Positions 1-8,301 of a DNA stretch of 64,000 bases are shown here, one piece after another (within the stretch, counting starts at the first letter, position 1; every line of letters starts with the position of its first letter). The notes beneath the pieces were generated by a model. It saw only the letters and a program-made list of their open reading frames with translations, did not search any database and was not told where the DNA came from. The translations under genes and the position numbers were made by a program. Location: the NCBI GenBank assembly GCA_964194625.1, contig CAXMNC010000207.1, forward strand, positions 1 to 64,000. The letters are read 5' to 3'. This stretch comes from SPGG2 sp964194625 (GTDB lineage Bacteria; Pseudomonadota; Gammaproteobacteria; Acidiferrobacterales; SPGG2).

Positions 1-680
1 GTGAGTCCGAGCGTACTGCCGCCGTTGAACCCGAACCAACCGAACCACAACAGAAATACGCCCAGGGTCACTATCGGTATATCGTGACCGTGAATGGGGA
101 TCGCGTTTTTGCCAAAACGCCCGATGCGCGGACCGATAATGATGATCGCGGCGAGCGCGATCCAGCCGCCGACCGAATGGACCACGGTACAACCGGCAAA
201 GTCGATAAACCCCATGCCCTCAAGCCACCCGCCCGGGGTAGCACCCCCGGCGCTTCCCCATACCCAATGGCCAATAACCGGGTAGATCACAGCGGAGAGA
301 ACGGTCGCAATCACGAGGTAGCCGGTGAACTGCATGCGCTCGGCAACCGCGCCCGAGACGATGGTCGTCGCCGTGCCGCAGAACCCCAGTTGAAAAATAA
401 AGAACGCCATCAACCAGGGATTGGCGGTCTCATCGAAGAAAAAGCCGGAGGTGCCAAATACCCCGCCGTAGGTGGCACCGAACATGAACGCGAACCCGAA
501 GAGCCAGAATATGGCAGAAGAAACACAGAAGTCGGCGAAGTTCTTCGCCGCTACGTTGATGCTGTTCTTGCTACGTACGAGGCCACTTTCAAGGCAGGAG
601 AAACCCGCCTGCATCAGCATCACCAGCGCTGCACACACGAGAATCCAGGCAACATCAAGAAACTGCTGGGTAGTCTCCAT
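1..680 (-). CDS. amtB: Ammonium transporter (Amt/Rh family), 5' part; 3' end lies outside the window
   Basis: Inner-membrane channel for ammonium uptake. The reverse frame stays open from an ATG at 680 to the window edge, giving about 226 residues, roughly the N-terminal half of a normal Amt. Family landmarks are visible in order: the early segment with QAGFSCLESGLVRSKN, then GFAFMFG, then GHWVWG followed by FAGCTVVHSVGG, then LWFGWFGFNGGSTL. The protein is a string of hydrophobic segments. There is no separate N-terminal signal peptide, unlike E. coli AmtB. No glnK lies directly upstream, which is unusual because glnK-amtB is the common arrangement; glnK could be elsewhere. Confidence 0.93.
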   Translation of the reverse strand, partial: METTQQFLDVAWILVCAALVMLMQAGFSCLESGLVRSKNSINVAAKNFADFCVSSAIFWLFGFAFMFGATYGGVFGTSGFFFDETANPWLMAFFIFQLGFCGTATTIVSGAVAERMQFTGYLVIATVLSAVIYPVIGHWVWGSAGGATPGGWLEGMGFIDFAGCTVVHSVGGWIALAAIIIIGPRIGRFGKNAIPIHGHDIPIVTLGVFLLWFGWFGFNGGSTLGL

Positions 681-910
681 CAGCAACCGCTCTCTAGCGA
701 ATTACTCAAGGCATACCCTCGATGCGAAATTGGCCGTTGTGCAGGGTTTCACCCGTGATATCGTACGCGAGCAGCGCCCAATTACCAAGGCACCGTGCAA
801 GTGTTTACCACCAGCCTCGCGCGGCCCAAAAGCACAGTGCTACGCAGTGCTCGCGGTGAAGCCGCGAAATTGACTGGGCCCTTCAGCTCAGTGTAATCGG
901 TGATGCCAGC

Positions 911-1561
911 TCAGCCAGATGCGAGCTTATGGGCGTGGCGCGTCGTCTCCGGCAATCGATACTTGGTGGTACACAACAATACGTACTTAATCGCCGTCCT
1001 CAAGCTTATTCGGTGACCAATGGAAATATAGAGGGAGTGCACACCCGTACGGGTTCGTAGGACGGCACCGATGCGTTCGCCGTCATCGACAAGCGGTACC
1101 CACGACCCCTTGTCCTGCGCCAATGCATTGTGCTCGCCGATAAGCCGCGACTTCGCAACCCCGATGCTCGGGGTATCCACGAGCAGGCCTAGGTGACAGG
1201 CAAGCCCGAAGCGCCGCGGATGTGCGAGCCCTTGCCCGTCGCACAGTATCAAACCGGGTTTGGTCCGTAATTTCCCCCAGGCGGCAATCACCGCCGGTGC
1301 CTCCCGGAATGACAAGTATCCCGGTACATACGGAAAGCGTGTCTTTCGCCGTGCAATCACATGCTCGTGCAGTGCGAGACTCGGGAAATCGAGCACGGCG
1401 ATAGCGGCCCGGGTTATCTTTCCGTCTTGCTCGAACCCGACATCAATTCCAGCCACGTAACTGAGTTTTGTCAACTTGCCTTTGGTAATGACCTTCCCGC
1501 GCAATGCCTGCTGGATTGCTTTTGCTTCAGCAACGGTTTTCGGCCAACGATGGGTATGCAC
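911..1561 (-). CDS. nfi: Endonuclease V (deoxyinosine 3' endonuclease)
   Basis: Cleaves DNA one phosphodiester 3' of deoxyinosine, starting repair of deaminated adenine. The protein has 216 residues, the normal family length. The metal-binding carboxylates are present: D40 in AGIDVGF, E87 in FREAPA and D108 in LCDGQG. The PYVPGYLSFRE block that recognises and wedges the lesion is at 77-87. The gene lies 12 bases downstream of ppx on the same strand, so it is probably cotranscribed with it. Family assignment is secure; in vivo role is by homology. Confidence 0.95.
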   Translation of the reverse strand: MHTHRWPKTVAEAKAIQQALRGKVITKGKLTKLSYVAGIDVGFEQDGKITRAAIAVLDFPSLALHEHVIARRKTRFPYVPGYLSFREAPAVIAAWGKLRTKPGLILCDGQGLAHPRRFGLACHLGLLVDTPSIGVAKSRLIGEHNALAQDKGSWVPLVDDGERIGAVLRTRTGVHSLYISIGHRISLRTAIKYVLLCTTKYRLPETTRHAHKLASG

Positions 1562-1573
1562 TGTGGCCTGTGC

Positions 1574-3100
1574 CTAACGTACCTTCAATTGGATGTCAGC
1601 AGCCCTTAGGAACTCTGCTTCCTCTTCTAAATCGGCTCGCGTCAACGCATGCCCTCTCAACCAATGTTTCGAGAACTGTACTACCAGGGAACCTGGCTTT
1701 CCCTTTAGTTCGATCGGCGGCAATGGGTCGGGCGAGCGACTTCGGTGCAGCACGACGGCCAAACGCAGTAGGACAATCAACCGCTGCATGATCGGCACCC
1801 AATTTGCTGGCAATGCCCTAACCACGCTTATGGGATACTTCCGGCGGTGGGCACGCACGAGCACGGCAAGCAGATGCTGTTCTTGTCGGGAAAAGCCGAG
1901 GAGGTCTGCGTTCTCTAAAATATATGCGCCGTGTTTATGGTACTGGTTATGTGCAATGTCGAGCCCAAGCTCGTGGAGCTGGGCAGCCCAGCGTAACAAT
2001 TGCTGTGGTAAATCACCGCCTAATGACCAATCTTCCACGACCTGCGCGAAACATCGTAGCACCGTTCGCTCCACCCGCACGGCCTGGTCTGGATCTACGT
2101 CGTGTCGTTTGGCAAGCGCGGTCACCGTGCGGCTACGCACATCTTCATGGCGAATACGTCCCATCAAATCGTAGAGCAGCCCTTCGCGTAGTGCGCCGTC
2201 AGAGAGCAGCATACGTTCAATGCCAAGCGCTTCGAACGCAGCATGCAATACCACTACCCCGCCCGGAAAAACCGGCGCCCGATCAGCACTAAGCCCGGGC
2301 AACTTTAGGTGTTCCACCTGCTCCGCCTTAACCAACTCGGCAAGCAAACGTTTTAGCGCTGGCCACGTGATACCTTCGTTACTCCAACCTGCCTCGGTCA
2401 CAATACGCTCGACGGCCCGGATAGTGCCGGATGTACCAATCGCCTCTTCCCAACCCAACCGTCGGAATCTCGCCTCGTGTGGCTCGAGCTCGATACGTGC
2501 CGCAATACCTGCGCGACGAAGCCGTTTGCCTGAGATTTTTCCGTCAGGAAAATACGCCTCACTCATGTTGACGCAACCCATGTAAAGGCTTTCCATGTAG
2601 GTCGGTTGTAGGCCCTCACCGATAATTAACTCGGTGCTACCACCACCAATATCGATGACCAATCGGCGTTGGCCATCGTTGGCGACACTTTGAACAACGC
2701 CGAGGTAAACCAAGCGCGCTTCTTCTACGCCGGATATCACCTCGATAGGATGTCCAAGGGCTGCCTCAGCCGCAGCGATGAACTCAGCGCTGTTGTGTGC
2801 GCGCCGCAAGGTATTGGTTCCGACGACGCGGACACTGCCGGCTGGCATGTGACGCACGCGTTCGCCGAAACGTTTCAGGCAAGCTAAGGCAGGCGCTGTC
2901 GCCGCCGGAACCAAACGATTGTCTTCATCCAGGGCACCCGCCAGACGCACCATCTCGCGTAACCGGTCGAGCACGCTCAACTCGCCATCGCGCAGGCGTG
3001 CCACTTTCATATGAAAGCTGTTGGAACCGAGGTCTATAGCCGCGATGGTATAGTCGGCTTCTGCCAACGTGGGGGAGGTACTGGCTGCTTTCGCTCGCAT
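1574..3100 (-). CDS. ppx: Exopolyphosphatase / Ppx-GppA family phosphatase
   Basis: Releases phosphate from the ends of inorganic polyphosphate (Ppx), or converts pppGpp to ppGpp (GppA); the sequence alone does not separate the two. It has 508 residues, typical length. The ASKHA fold phosphate loops are visible: DLGSNSFH at 23-30 and DIGGGSTE further on. The C-terminal half is helical and carries an HD-like stretch (HELGLDIAHNQYHKHGAYI). It starts 10 bases after the CHAD gene. CHAD domains are known polyphosphate binders, so the Ppx reading is favoured. Confidence 0.92.
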   Translation of the reverse strand: MRAKAASTSPTLAEADYTIAAIDLGSNSFHMKVARLRDGELSVLDRLREMVRLAGALDEDNRLVPAATAPALACLKRFGERVRHMPAGSVRVVGTNTLRRAHNSAEFIAAAEAALGHPIEVISGVEEARLVYLGVVQSVANDGQRRLVIDIGGGSTELIIGEGLQPTYMESLYMGCVNMSEAYFPDGKISGKRLRRAGIAARIELEPHEARFRRLGWEEAIGTSGTIRAVERIVTEAGWSNEGITWPALKRLLAELVKAEQVEHLKLPGLSADRAPVFPGGVVVLHAAFEALGIERMLLSDGALREGLLYDLMGRIRHEDVRSRTVTALAKRHDVDPDQAVRVERTVLRCFAQVVEDWSLGGDLPQQLLRWAAQLHELGLDIAHNQYHKHGAYILENADLLGFSRQEQHLLAVLVRAHRRKYPISVVRALPANWVPIMQRLIVLLRLAVVLHRSRSPDPLPPIELKGKPGSLVVQFSKHWLRGHALTRADLEEEAEFLRAADIQLKVR

Positions 3101-3110
3101 TCCTCTGCTG

Positions 3111-4223
3111 CTAGCGAGACCGTGGTCTGGCAGCGCGCGATCGGCGAGCTCTTGTAGTTACCTTTCTACGAGTTTGGCGTCGCGGAATCTTCTTAGCTTG
3201 TGTTCTCGACGGTCGGTTTGTGTGGTCGCCCAATCGGGTTGCCACTTGGCGGACGCGGTCTATGATCGTAGCACGTGCTAGTACGTGGTCTTCCATTACT
3301 TTAAGCAAGGCCTGTTGCCTGCGAATTTTTGCACGACGCGCTAGTGCCAACAACCCCGGCAGGGCGTCATCGCGCATCTCACTGTGTATCCGAGCACGGT
3401 TGGGATTGTCCTTAGTAGCCAGGTCCAGTAGCCGCTGCACACGTTTTGCCGAAAAAACCTCGGCCGCCTCCGAAAGCTGTTCAAGCAACACACTTAAGTC
3501 ATTAAGCAAACCTAGGTCGTCCTGTAACCGCTTTAGCGCTGTCAATGCACCTTGGACACCTGGTACGGTGCGACGCATCGGTTCTAGTAGGTAGCGCAGA
3601 CGTTTACCACGGATCCGAGCTCGATGCGCCATCTTTTGATTTTGCTGCCGCTCTAGCCGGCTCAGGCCCATCTCTAGCTCGTAACTGTATTCGCTTGCGA
3701 GCTCCGCACTTGCCTGCGCGAAGGTGTGGATCACAGGCTGATCTTTGAACCTACCGCTAAGGAACTTCGTTAGTTCCCCTTCTATGGGCCTCCATTCTTT
3801 CAACACGCGATCACGGATACTTTCATAGGCCTTGTCGCGATGACGTTCCAGATTTTCCAACAGCAAATCTAGGCCAATCCGCTCGCGGGCGTTAAGGGCC
3901 GGGCGTTGCTCTTTCAGCCACGATATCGATACCTCGAGATCACGTGCCGCGTTCGTGCATTTAGCCAACCGCCGTAGGATGCTTCGTATTTTCTTCGTTA
4001 CCGATAGGTGGGAAGCGAAGCCACGAAGAAATGTGCGCAATCTACGTAGTGCGACGCGAAACTGGTGTAATGCGTCTTCATTTTTTCCATCAGCAAGCAG
4101 TCGACCGGCCTTGTTTGTTTGGTCGACGAGTTGCAGAGCCTGGTTGCGCGCACCCCTGACGGCCGACATTCTTGCGAGTCGGGCTGGAGTGACCGCAGAT
4201 CTCGGGATTTTGGAGGCGCCCAT
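3111..4223 (-). CDS. CHAD domain-containing protein with a basic C-terminal tail
   Basis: CHAD domains are helical bundles lined with conserved basic residues that bind polyphosphate and target proteins to polyphosphate granules. This 370-residue protein shows the domain from about residue 20 to 310, with repeated helices containing FRVALRRLRTFLRGF and RIRGKRLRYLLEPM. The last ~45 residues are very rich in Arg and Lys and look disordered. A GAGGG ribosome-binding site sits 4 bases before the ATG at 4223. It heads the CHAD-ppx-nfi group, divergent from the glycosyltransferase operon. The basic tail could itself contact polyphosphate or nucleic acid; that is inference. Confidence 0.9.
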   Translation of the reverse strand: MGASKIPRSAVTPARLARMSAVRGARNQALQLVDQTNKAGRLLADGKNEDALHQFRVALRRLRTFLRGFASHLSVTKKIRSILRRLAKCTNAARDLEVSISWLKEQRPALNARERIGLDLLLENLERHRDKAYESIRDRVLKEWRPIEGELTKFLSGRFKDQPVIHTFAQASAELASEYSYELEMGLSRLERQQNQKMAHRARIRGKRLRYLLEPMRRTVPGVQGALTALKRLQDDLGLLNDLSVLLEQLSEAAEVFSAKRVQRLLDLATKDNPNRARIHSEMRDDALPGLLALARRAKIRRQQALLKVMEDHVLARATIIDRVRQVATRLGDHTNRPSRTQAKKIPRRQTRRKVTTRARRSRAARPRSR

Positions 4224-4237
4224 GACCCTCAGTAATG

Positions 4238-4254
4238 GACTACGACCTGTAGTC
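4238..4254. promoter_or_regulatory. Short inverted repeat between the divergent CHAD and GT2 genes
   Basis: GACTAC and GTAGTC form a perfect 6-base inverted repeat with a 5-base spacer, 15 bases upstream of the CHAD start. Its position suits an operator or a 5' leader hairpin for the CHAD-ppx unit. This rests on symmetry and position only. Confidence 0.3.
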
Positions 4255-4333
4255 GGTAAGATTAGCGTGTACTAATCGATTAAACCCGAAATATATTAGT
4301 ATGACAATGCCCCATAGAACGGCGCGAGATAAG

Positions 4334-4339
4334 TATAAT
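4334..4339 (+). promoter_or_regulatory. Candidate -10 box for the GT2-nucleosidase-SPL-AKR operon
   Basis: A perfect TATAAT lies 32 bases before the ATG of the glycosyltransferase. The hexamer 17 bases upstream is a poor match to TTGACA, so the promoter would be weak or activator-dependent. An AGGAG follows further downstream but is rather far from the ATG. Confidence 0.4.
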
Positions 4340-4370
4340 GTGAATTTCAGCAGGAGCCCGACAAACGTGT

Positions 4371-5237
4371 ATGAATATCTCCGTCATCGTCCCAACCTAT
4401 AATCGCGCCCAATTGTTGGCGCGGGCGTTGCAGTCCGTTGTAACGCAGGCAACACCACCTATGGAGGTCATCGTCGTCGATGATGGGTCGAATGATGGTA
4501 CCGAAGAAGTTGTGTGTACGCGTTTTCCGCAGGTTCAATATATCCGGCAGAATAATCAGGGTGTGAGCAATACACGAAACCGCGGCATCGAAGCCGCGCG
4601 CGGAGACTGGCTAGCGTTTCTGGACTCTGACGACGAGTGGTTGCCACAAAAATTGGCCAGCCAAAAGGAAATGTTGGCAGCTAACTCGCAGTACAAAATC
4701 TGCCACACGGACGAAATTTGGATCCGAAATAGCACCCGCGTGAACGCGATGAAGAAACATACTAAGGCTGGCGGCTTCATCTTTGAACGCTGCTTGCCGT
4801 TATGCGTTGTCTCACCATCATCGGTTCTGATTCACCGTTCGGTATTCGACGAAGTTGGGTTATTCAACGAAGATCTGCCTGCCTGCGAGGATTATGATCT
4901 GTGGCTACGTATCTGTGCGCGTTTTCCTGTGCTTTATATCGACCGGCCGTTGATCATCAAGCACGGCGGCCATGCCGATCAGTTGTCCCATCGATACCCA
5001 GCCATGGATCGATTTCGCATCATCGCGCTAGAGAACATTTTGCAAGAGAACCTGTCGCCTCAACATTACCGAGCGGCACTAGACATGCTGATAAAGAAGA
5101 TCGATATCTATCTGCAGGGCACGATCAAACGTGACAAGCAGGAAGAGATCACCAAATATCGGCAGAAGCAGCGTTATTACCTAGGCCTTCGTGACGGTGT
5201 TAGCCGTAACAAATCAAGCCCGTTACGGGTAATCTAG
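4371..5237 (+). CDS. Glycosyltransferase family 2
   Basis: A GT-A fold transferase of 288 residues that moves a sugar from a nucleotide-sugar to an unidentified acceptor. The N-terminus ISVIVPTYNRAQLL and VVDDGSNDGT is the nucleotide-binding part. LDSDDEW carries the metal-binding DXD-type motif at about residue 83, and the later CEDYDLWLRI is the acceptor-side ED motif. No membrane segment is seen, so it is cytoplasmic. The C-terminal ~70 residues are charged and helical. It is the first gene of a tight four-gene operon (stop TAG, one base, then ATG). Why a glycosyltransferase sits with a photolyase-like radical SAM enzyme is unknown. Confidence 0.9.
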   Translation: MNISVIVPTYNRAQLLARALQSVVTQATPPMEVIVVDDGSNDGTEEVVCTRFPQVQYIRQNNQGVSNTRNRGIEAARGDWLAFLDSDDEWLPQKLASQKEMLAANSQYKICHTDEIWIRNSTRVNAMKKHTKAGGFIFERCLPLCVVSPSSVLIHRSVFDEVGLFNEDLPACEDYDLWLRICARFPVLYIDRPLIIKHGGHADQLSHRYPAMDRFRIIALENILQENLSPQHYRAALDMLIKKIDIYLQGTIKRDKQEEITKYRQKQRYYLGLRDGVSRNKSSPLRVI

Positions 5238-5238
5238 C

Positions 5239-6054
5239 ATGCTTCATCTTGTCACTGCCTTACAAGCTGAAGCCAAGCCACTTATCGAGCACTACGGTTT
5301 AGTGCGGCGTAACGCCGACGCGTTTCCCATCTATGACAATCAAGACATTGCATTGATCGTCTCCGGAATAGGCAAGGTCGCGGCGGCGGCGGCGACCGGT
5401 TACGTGCATGCTCAAACTGGCAATCATTTCTGCACGGCTTGGCTCAACATCGGTATTGCCGGACACAGCCGGCGCGCGATCGGGGATGGCGTGCTTGTTC
5501 ATAAGATCACCGATCAAATCACAGGACGAAGCTGGTATCCGCCACTAACGTTCGAACTCCCTTGTGCTAGCGATGGCCTCATTACTGTCGATGAACCCGA
5601 GACCAGATACCGCGAAAACGGACTCTATGACATGGAGGCAGCCGGCTTTTATGCGACTGCATGTCGATTCACCACTGCCGAGCTTGTGCATTGTTACAAG
5701 ATCGTTTCAGACAACCTTGTCACACCTACCGAAGAGGTCAGCGGCAAGACCGTACAGGCGTTGATCGAACAACGGCTGGATACGATTGACGTATTAACAC
5801 AAACACTCAAAGCGCTTGCGGCCCGCCTAGCCGAGTTTCAGTCGGATCCGGGTGAACTGGCTCGGATTCTCGAACACTGGCGGTTTACGGTCTCAGAACA
5901 ACACCAGCTTAGGCGCCTGCTGTTGAACTGGCAGGCCCGTTCACCGAAGACGGTGTGGAGCGATGAGCTCGCCGCCTTGCCCAGCGCCAACGATGCACTG
6001 CGTTACCTGCGGCAAGAACTCGACAGCTTGCCCATCGAGTTCTCTAAATCATGA
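5239..6054 (+). CDS. Nucleoside phosphorylase / MTA-SAH nucleosidase-like protein with a C-terminal extension
   Basis: Member of the PNP/UDP phosphorylase fold, most like MTA/SAH nucleosidases. Visible marks: E11 in ALQAEAKPL (position of the E. coli MTAN Glu12), the phosphate/ribose region NIGIAG at 70-75, DMEAAGFYATA with E133 (ribose-binding Met-Glu), and the catalytic Asp candidate D158 in IVSDN. It has 271 residues; MTANs are about 230. The last ~90 residues are an extra helical region not in classic MTAN. Its stop overlaps the next start by 4 bases (ATGA), so it is probably translationally coupled to the radical SAM gene. A role in removing 5'-deoxyadenosine is inference; annotations as 'phosphorylase superfamily' would also fit. 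Confidence 0.82.
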   Translation: MLHLVTALQAEAKPLIEHYGLVRRNADAFPIYDNQDIALIVSGIGKVAAAAATGYVHAQTGNHFCTAWLNIGIAGHSRRAIGDGVLVHKITDQITGRSWYPPLTFELPCASDGLITVDEPETRYRENGLYDMEAAGFYATACRFTTAELVHCYKIVSDNLVTPTEEVSGKTVQALIEQRLDTIDVLTQTLKALAARLAEFQSDPGELARILEHWRFTVSEQHQLRRLLLNWQARSPKTVWSDELAALPSANDALRYLRQELDSLPIEFSKS

Positions 6055-7046
6055 TCAATACGATCTATATCGAGCGAGAGATTGCGGATCACCCTCGCGT
6101 CCGGCAGATCTGCGAGAACTTTAGCGATGCGGTAACAATTATCTGTGAGCGCTATGGCGAGGTATTCAACCCCAAGGCACAGAATTTCAGGCTACAGAAG
6201 CAACGTCCGGCCCTCATCCTGGCGCGAAAACACGACGGCATGGTCCTCAAGACGCCCGAGGGTTACGGCATCGGCGCCAATCACAACTATTACTTCTCAC
6301 ACATGCTGAACTGTATCTATGATTGCCGCTATTGCTTCCTGCAAGGCATGTATCGCTCAGCGCACTACGTGCTTTTCGTCAATTACGAAGACTTCGAGAC
6401 CGCAATTGTATCCAAGATTAGCGAAGCCAACGGCGAAACCATCTGGTTTTTCTCTGGCTATGACTGCGATAGCCTGGCGTTGGAACCGGTCACAGGTTTT
6501 GTCAAGCATGTGTTACCGCTTTTTGCACGCCACCCCAACGCCTTTATCGAACTCCGTACCAAGAGTACACAGGTACGGTCGCTGCTCAGAACAAAACCCT
6601 TACCAAACTGTGTCGTCGCCTTCAGCTTTACACCAAAAGAAATATCGGCCGCGCTCGAAAATGGCGTACCCTCGGTGGAGAAACGCATAGACGCCATGGT
6701 GCGATTGCAACGCCAGGGATGGCGGCTGGGTCTGCGGTTCGATCCTGTAATTTACCACCAAGACTACCAGGCGCACTATCGACGATTGTTCAGCGACCTG
6801 TTCCAACAACTCGATAGCGAACGCCTGCACTCGGTAACCCTAGGCGCCTTCCGTTTGCCGGCGCCCTACCACCGTAACATTCTACGGTTGTACCCCGATG
6901 AGCCGTTGTTCGCGACGACGCTCGAACCGAGCAGTGGTATGGTGTCTTACCAAGCACCGATTAGAGACGAGATGATTGCTTTCTGCGAAGAACAGTTGCA
7001 ACGCTATGTTACGCCGGATATCTGCTTCTCCTGCTCAACGTTATGA
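6051..7046 (+). CDS. Spore photoproduct lyase-family radical SAM protein
   Basis: Relative of SplB, which repairs the thymine dimer 'spore photoproduct' with a 5'-deoxyadenosyl radical. It has 331 residues. The iron-sulfur motif is C88-x3-C92-x2-C95 in the segment NCIYDCRYCF, the SPL spacing. Cys139 in GYDCDSLALEP lies where SplB has its hydrogen-donor Cys. The C-terminus has a further Cys pair (CFSCS). Known SplB acts in Bacillus and Clostridium spores; this organism shows no sporulation genes here, so the substrate may differ. ATGA overlaps join it to both neighbours, the nucleosidase-like gene and the aldo/keto reductase. Confidence 0.88.
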   Translation: MINTIYIEREIADHPRVRQICENFSDAVTIICERYGEVFNPKAQNFRLQKQRPALILARKHDGMVLKTPEGYGIGANHNYYFSHMLNCIYDCRYCFLQGMYRSAHYVLFVNYEDFETAIVSKISEANGETIWFFSGYDCDSLALEPVTGFVKHVLPLFARHPNAFIELRTKSTQVRSLLRTKPLPNCVVAFSFTPKEISAALENGVPSVEKRIDAMVRLQRQGWRLGLRFDPVIYHQDYQAHYRRLFSDLFQQLDSERLHSVTLGAFRLPAPYHRNILRLYPDEPLFATTLEPSSGMVSYQAPIRDEMIAFCEEQLQRYVTPDICFSCSTL

Positions 7047-8020
7047 AATACCGTAGGCTGGGCCGTACTGAGCTCGAGATCTCCGAGATTGGTTTCGGTG
7101 GTTGGGCGCTGGGTGGCGGCGCCTGGCGTAATCAGAAAGACCGGGAGTCACTAGCGGCGTTGGACAGGGCCATCGATCTTGGCATTAACTTTATCGACAC
7201 CGCCGCAGGTTATGGCAAGGGTCGAAGCGAGCGTGTCATAGCGCGGGCGCTCAAGGCGCACACCGAAAGAGTCTACGTCGCAACAAAAATCCACCCACTA
7301 CCTGGGCCATGGCCACCATCGCCTTACTGCGATATCGATGCGCGTTATCCCGCCGATTATCTGCGACAGAAGGTTGAGGAACGACTGGAGAACCTAGACA
7401 CCGCTTGTGTGGATATCCTACAGCTACACACGTGGACGCGGGCCTGGAACAAAAACCCGCGGGCCTTGGAGACGCTGAAGGAACTACAGGCCCAGGGCAA
7501 GATCCGCTACATCGGTGTGTCTACACCCGAGCACGATCAGAACTGTGTGATCGATCTTATGCGACAAGGCTATGTCGATGTCGTGCAGCTTATCTACAAC
7601 ATCTTCGAACAAGAGCCAGCGGCCGAACTGCTACCAGCGGCTGAAGAACACAACATCGGGGTGATCGTGCGCGTACCGTTTGATGAAGGCGCCCTCACCG
7701 GCAAGTTCAGCAACGACACCACATTCCCGGAAGGCGACTTTCGGGCCAACTACTTCGCCGGTGATCGACTCGCGCGCACGGTCGACAGGGTGGAAAAGAT
7801 CAAGTCCGAAAGCGATACCAATGAGCAAACCATGGTGCAAGTTGCACTCAAATTCATCCTTGCTCAAGGCGCCGTCAGTAGCGTCATCCCTGGCATTCGC
7901 AATGTCGCACAGGCCAAGATGAATGCCGGTGTGTCTGATTCGCCCGATCTGTCCAGCGATCTTATCGACAGACTGAGAAAACACGCTTGGCGGCGCAGTT
8001 TTTGGTACGCGGGAAAATAA
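7043..8020 (+). CDS. Aldo/keto reductase
   Basis: NAD(P)H-dependent oxidoreductase with a TIM-barrel fold, 325 residues. The N-terminus MKYRRLGRTELEISEIGFGGW is typical. The catalytic Asp-Tyr-Lys are in IDTAAGYGKG and VATKIHP, followed by DILQLHTW. The C-terminal cofactor-binding part contains the usual LAQGAVSSVIPG. It overlaps the SPL-like gene by 4 bases and is the last intact gene of the operon. Substrate unknown. Immediately after its stop comes a decayed ArsC-like remnant, so this is also a deletion or recombination point. Confidence 0.92.
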   Translation: MKYRRLGRTELEISEIGFGGWALGGGAWRNQKDRESLAALDRAIDLGINFIDTAAGYGKGRSERVIARALKAHTERVYVATKIHPLPGPWPPSPYCDIDARYPADYLRQKVEERLENLDTACVDILQLHTWTRAWNKNPRALETLKELQAQGKIRYIGVSTPEHDQNCVIDLMRQGYVDVVQLIYNIFEQEPAAELLPAAEEHNIGVIVRVPFDEGALTGKFSNDTTFPEGDFRANYFAGDRLARTVDRVEKIKSESDTNEQTMVQVALKFILAQGAVSSVIPGIRNVAQAKMNAGVSDSPDLSSDLIDRLRKHAWRRSFWYAGK

Positions 8021-8029
8021 AACGGTTAG

Positions 8030-8275
8030 TCACTTACATCCAAAGCAGAGTTAAAATGCATCCTTGCGCTCTTAGACAAGAAACCACAAGAGATTATTAG
8101 GTTTGGTGAGAACGTGGCCAAGGGAAAAGGCCTGTCTGCCAATAATTCGCGAACCGAGGATGAGTGGTTGGAAATGATGGTAGATAACCCCATCCTGATA
8201 GCGCGCCCTATCGTGGTAACCGATCATAAGGTTGTTATCGGTCGGCCGCCGGAAACTATATTGTCGATCATTTAG
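8030..8275 (+). pseudogene. Remnant of an ArsC/YfgD-family arsenate reductase (N-terminus deleted)
   Basis: An open frame without a usable start codon runs from just after the TAG at 8027 to TAG at 8273. Its translation contains LLDKKPQEIIRFGE, then DEWLEMMVDNPILIARPIVV, then IGRPPETIL. This is the C-terminal two-thirds of an ArsC/YfgD thioredoxin-fold protein. The N-terminal ~35-40 residues that hold the catalytic Cys are absent, replaced by the end of the aldo/keto reductase gene. No ATG, GTG or TTG gives a plausible full protein. The frame itself is undamaged, which suggests a recent deletion or a short surviving fragment. Confidence 0.8.
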
Positions 8276-8301
8276 CTGCCTGAAACATACTGGAGAATGC
8301 G

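Noticed and set aside
84..758. A 224-residue forward open frame over the ammonium transporter
   Set aside because: The reverse frame encodes unmistakable Amt membrane segments; the forward product is a low-complexity shadow.
681..910. Possible sigma-54 promoter upstream of the ammonium transporter
   Set aside because: GGCAC and TGC elements are present near 790 but their spacing is too short for -24/-12 boxes.
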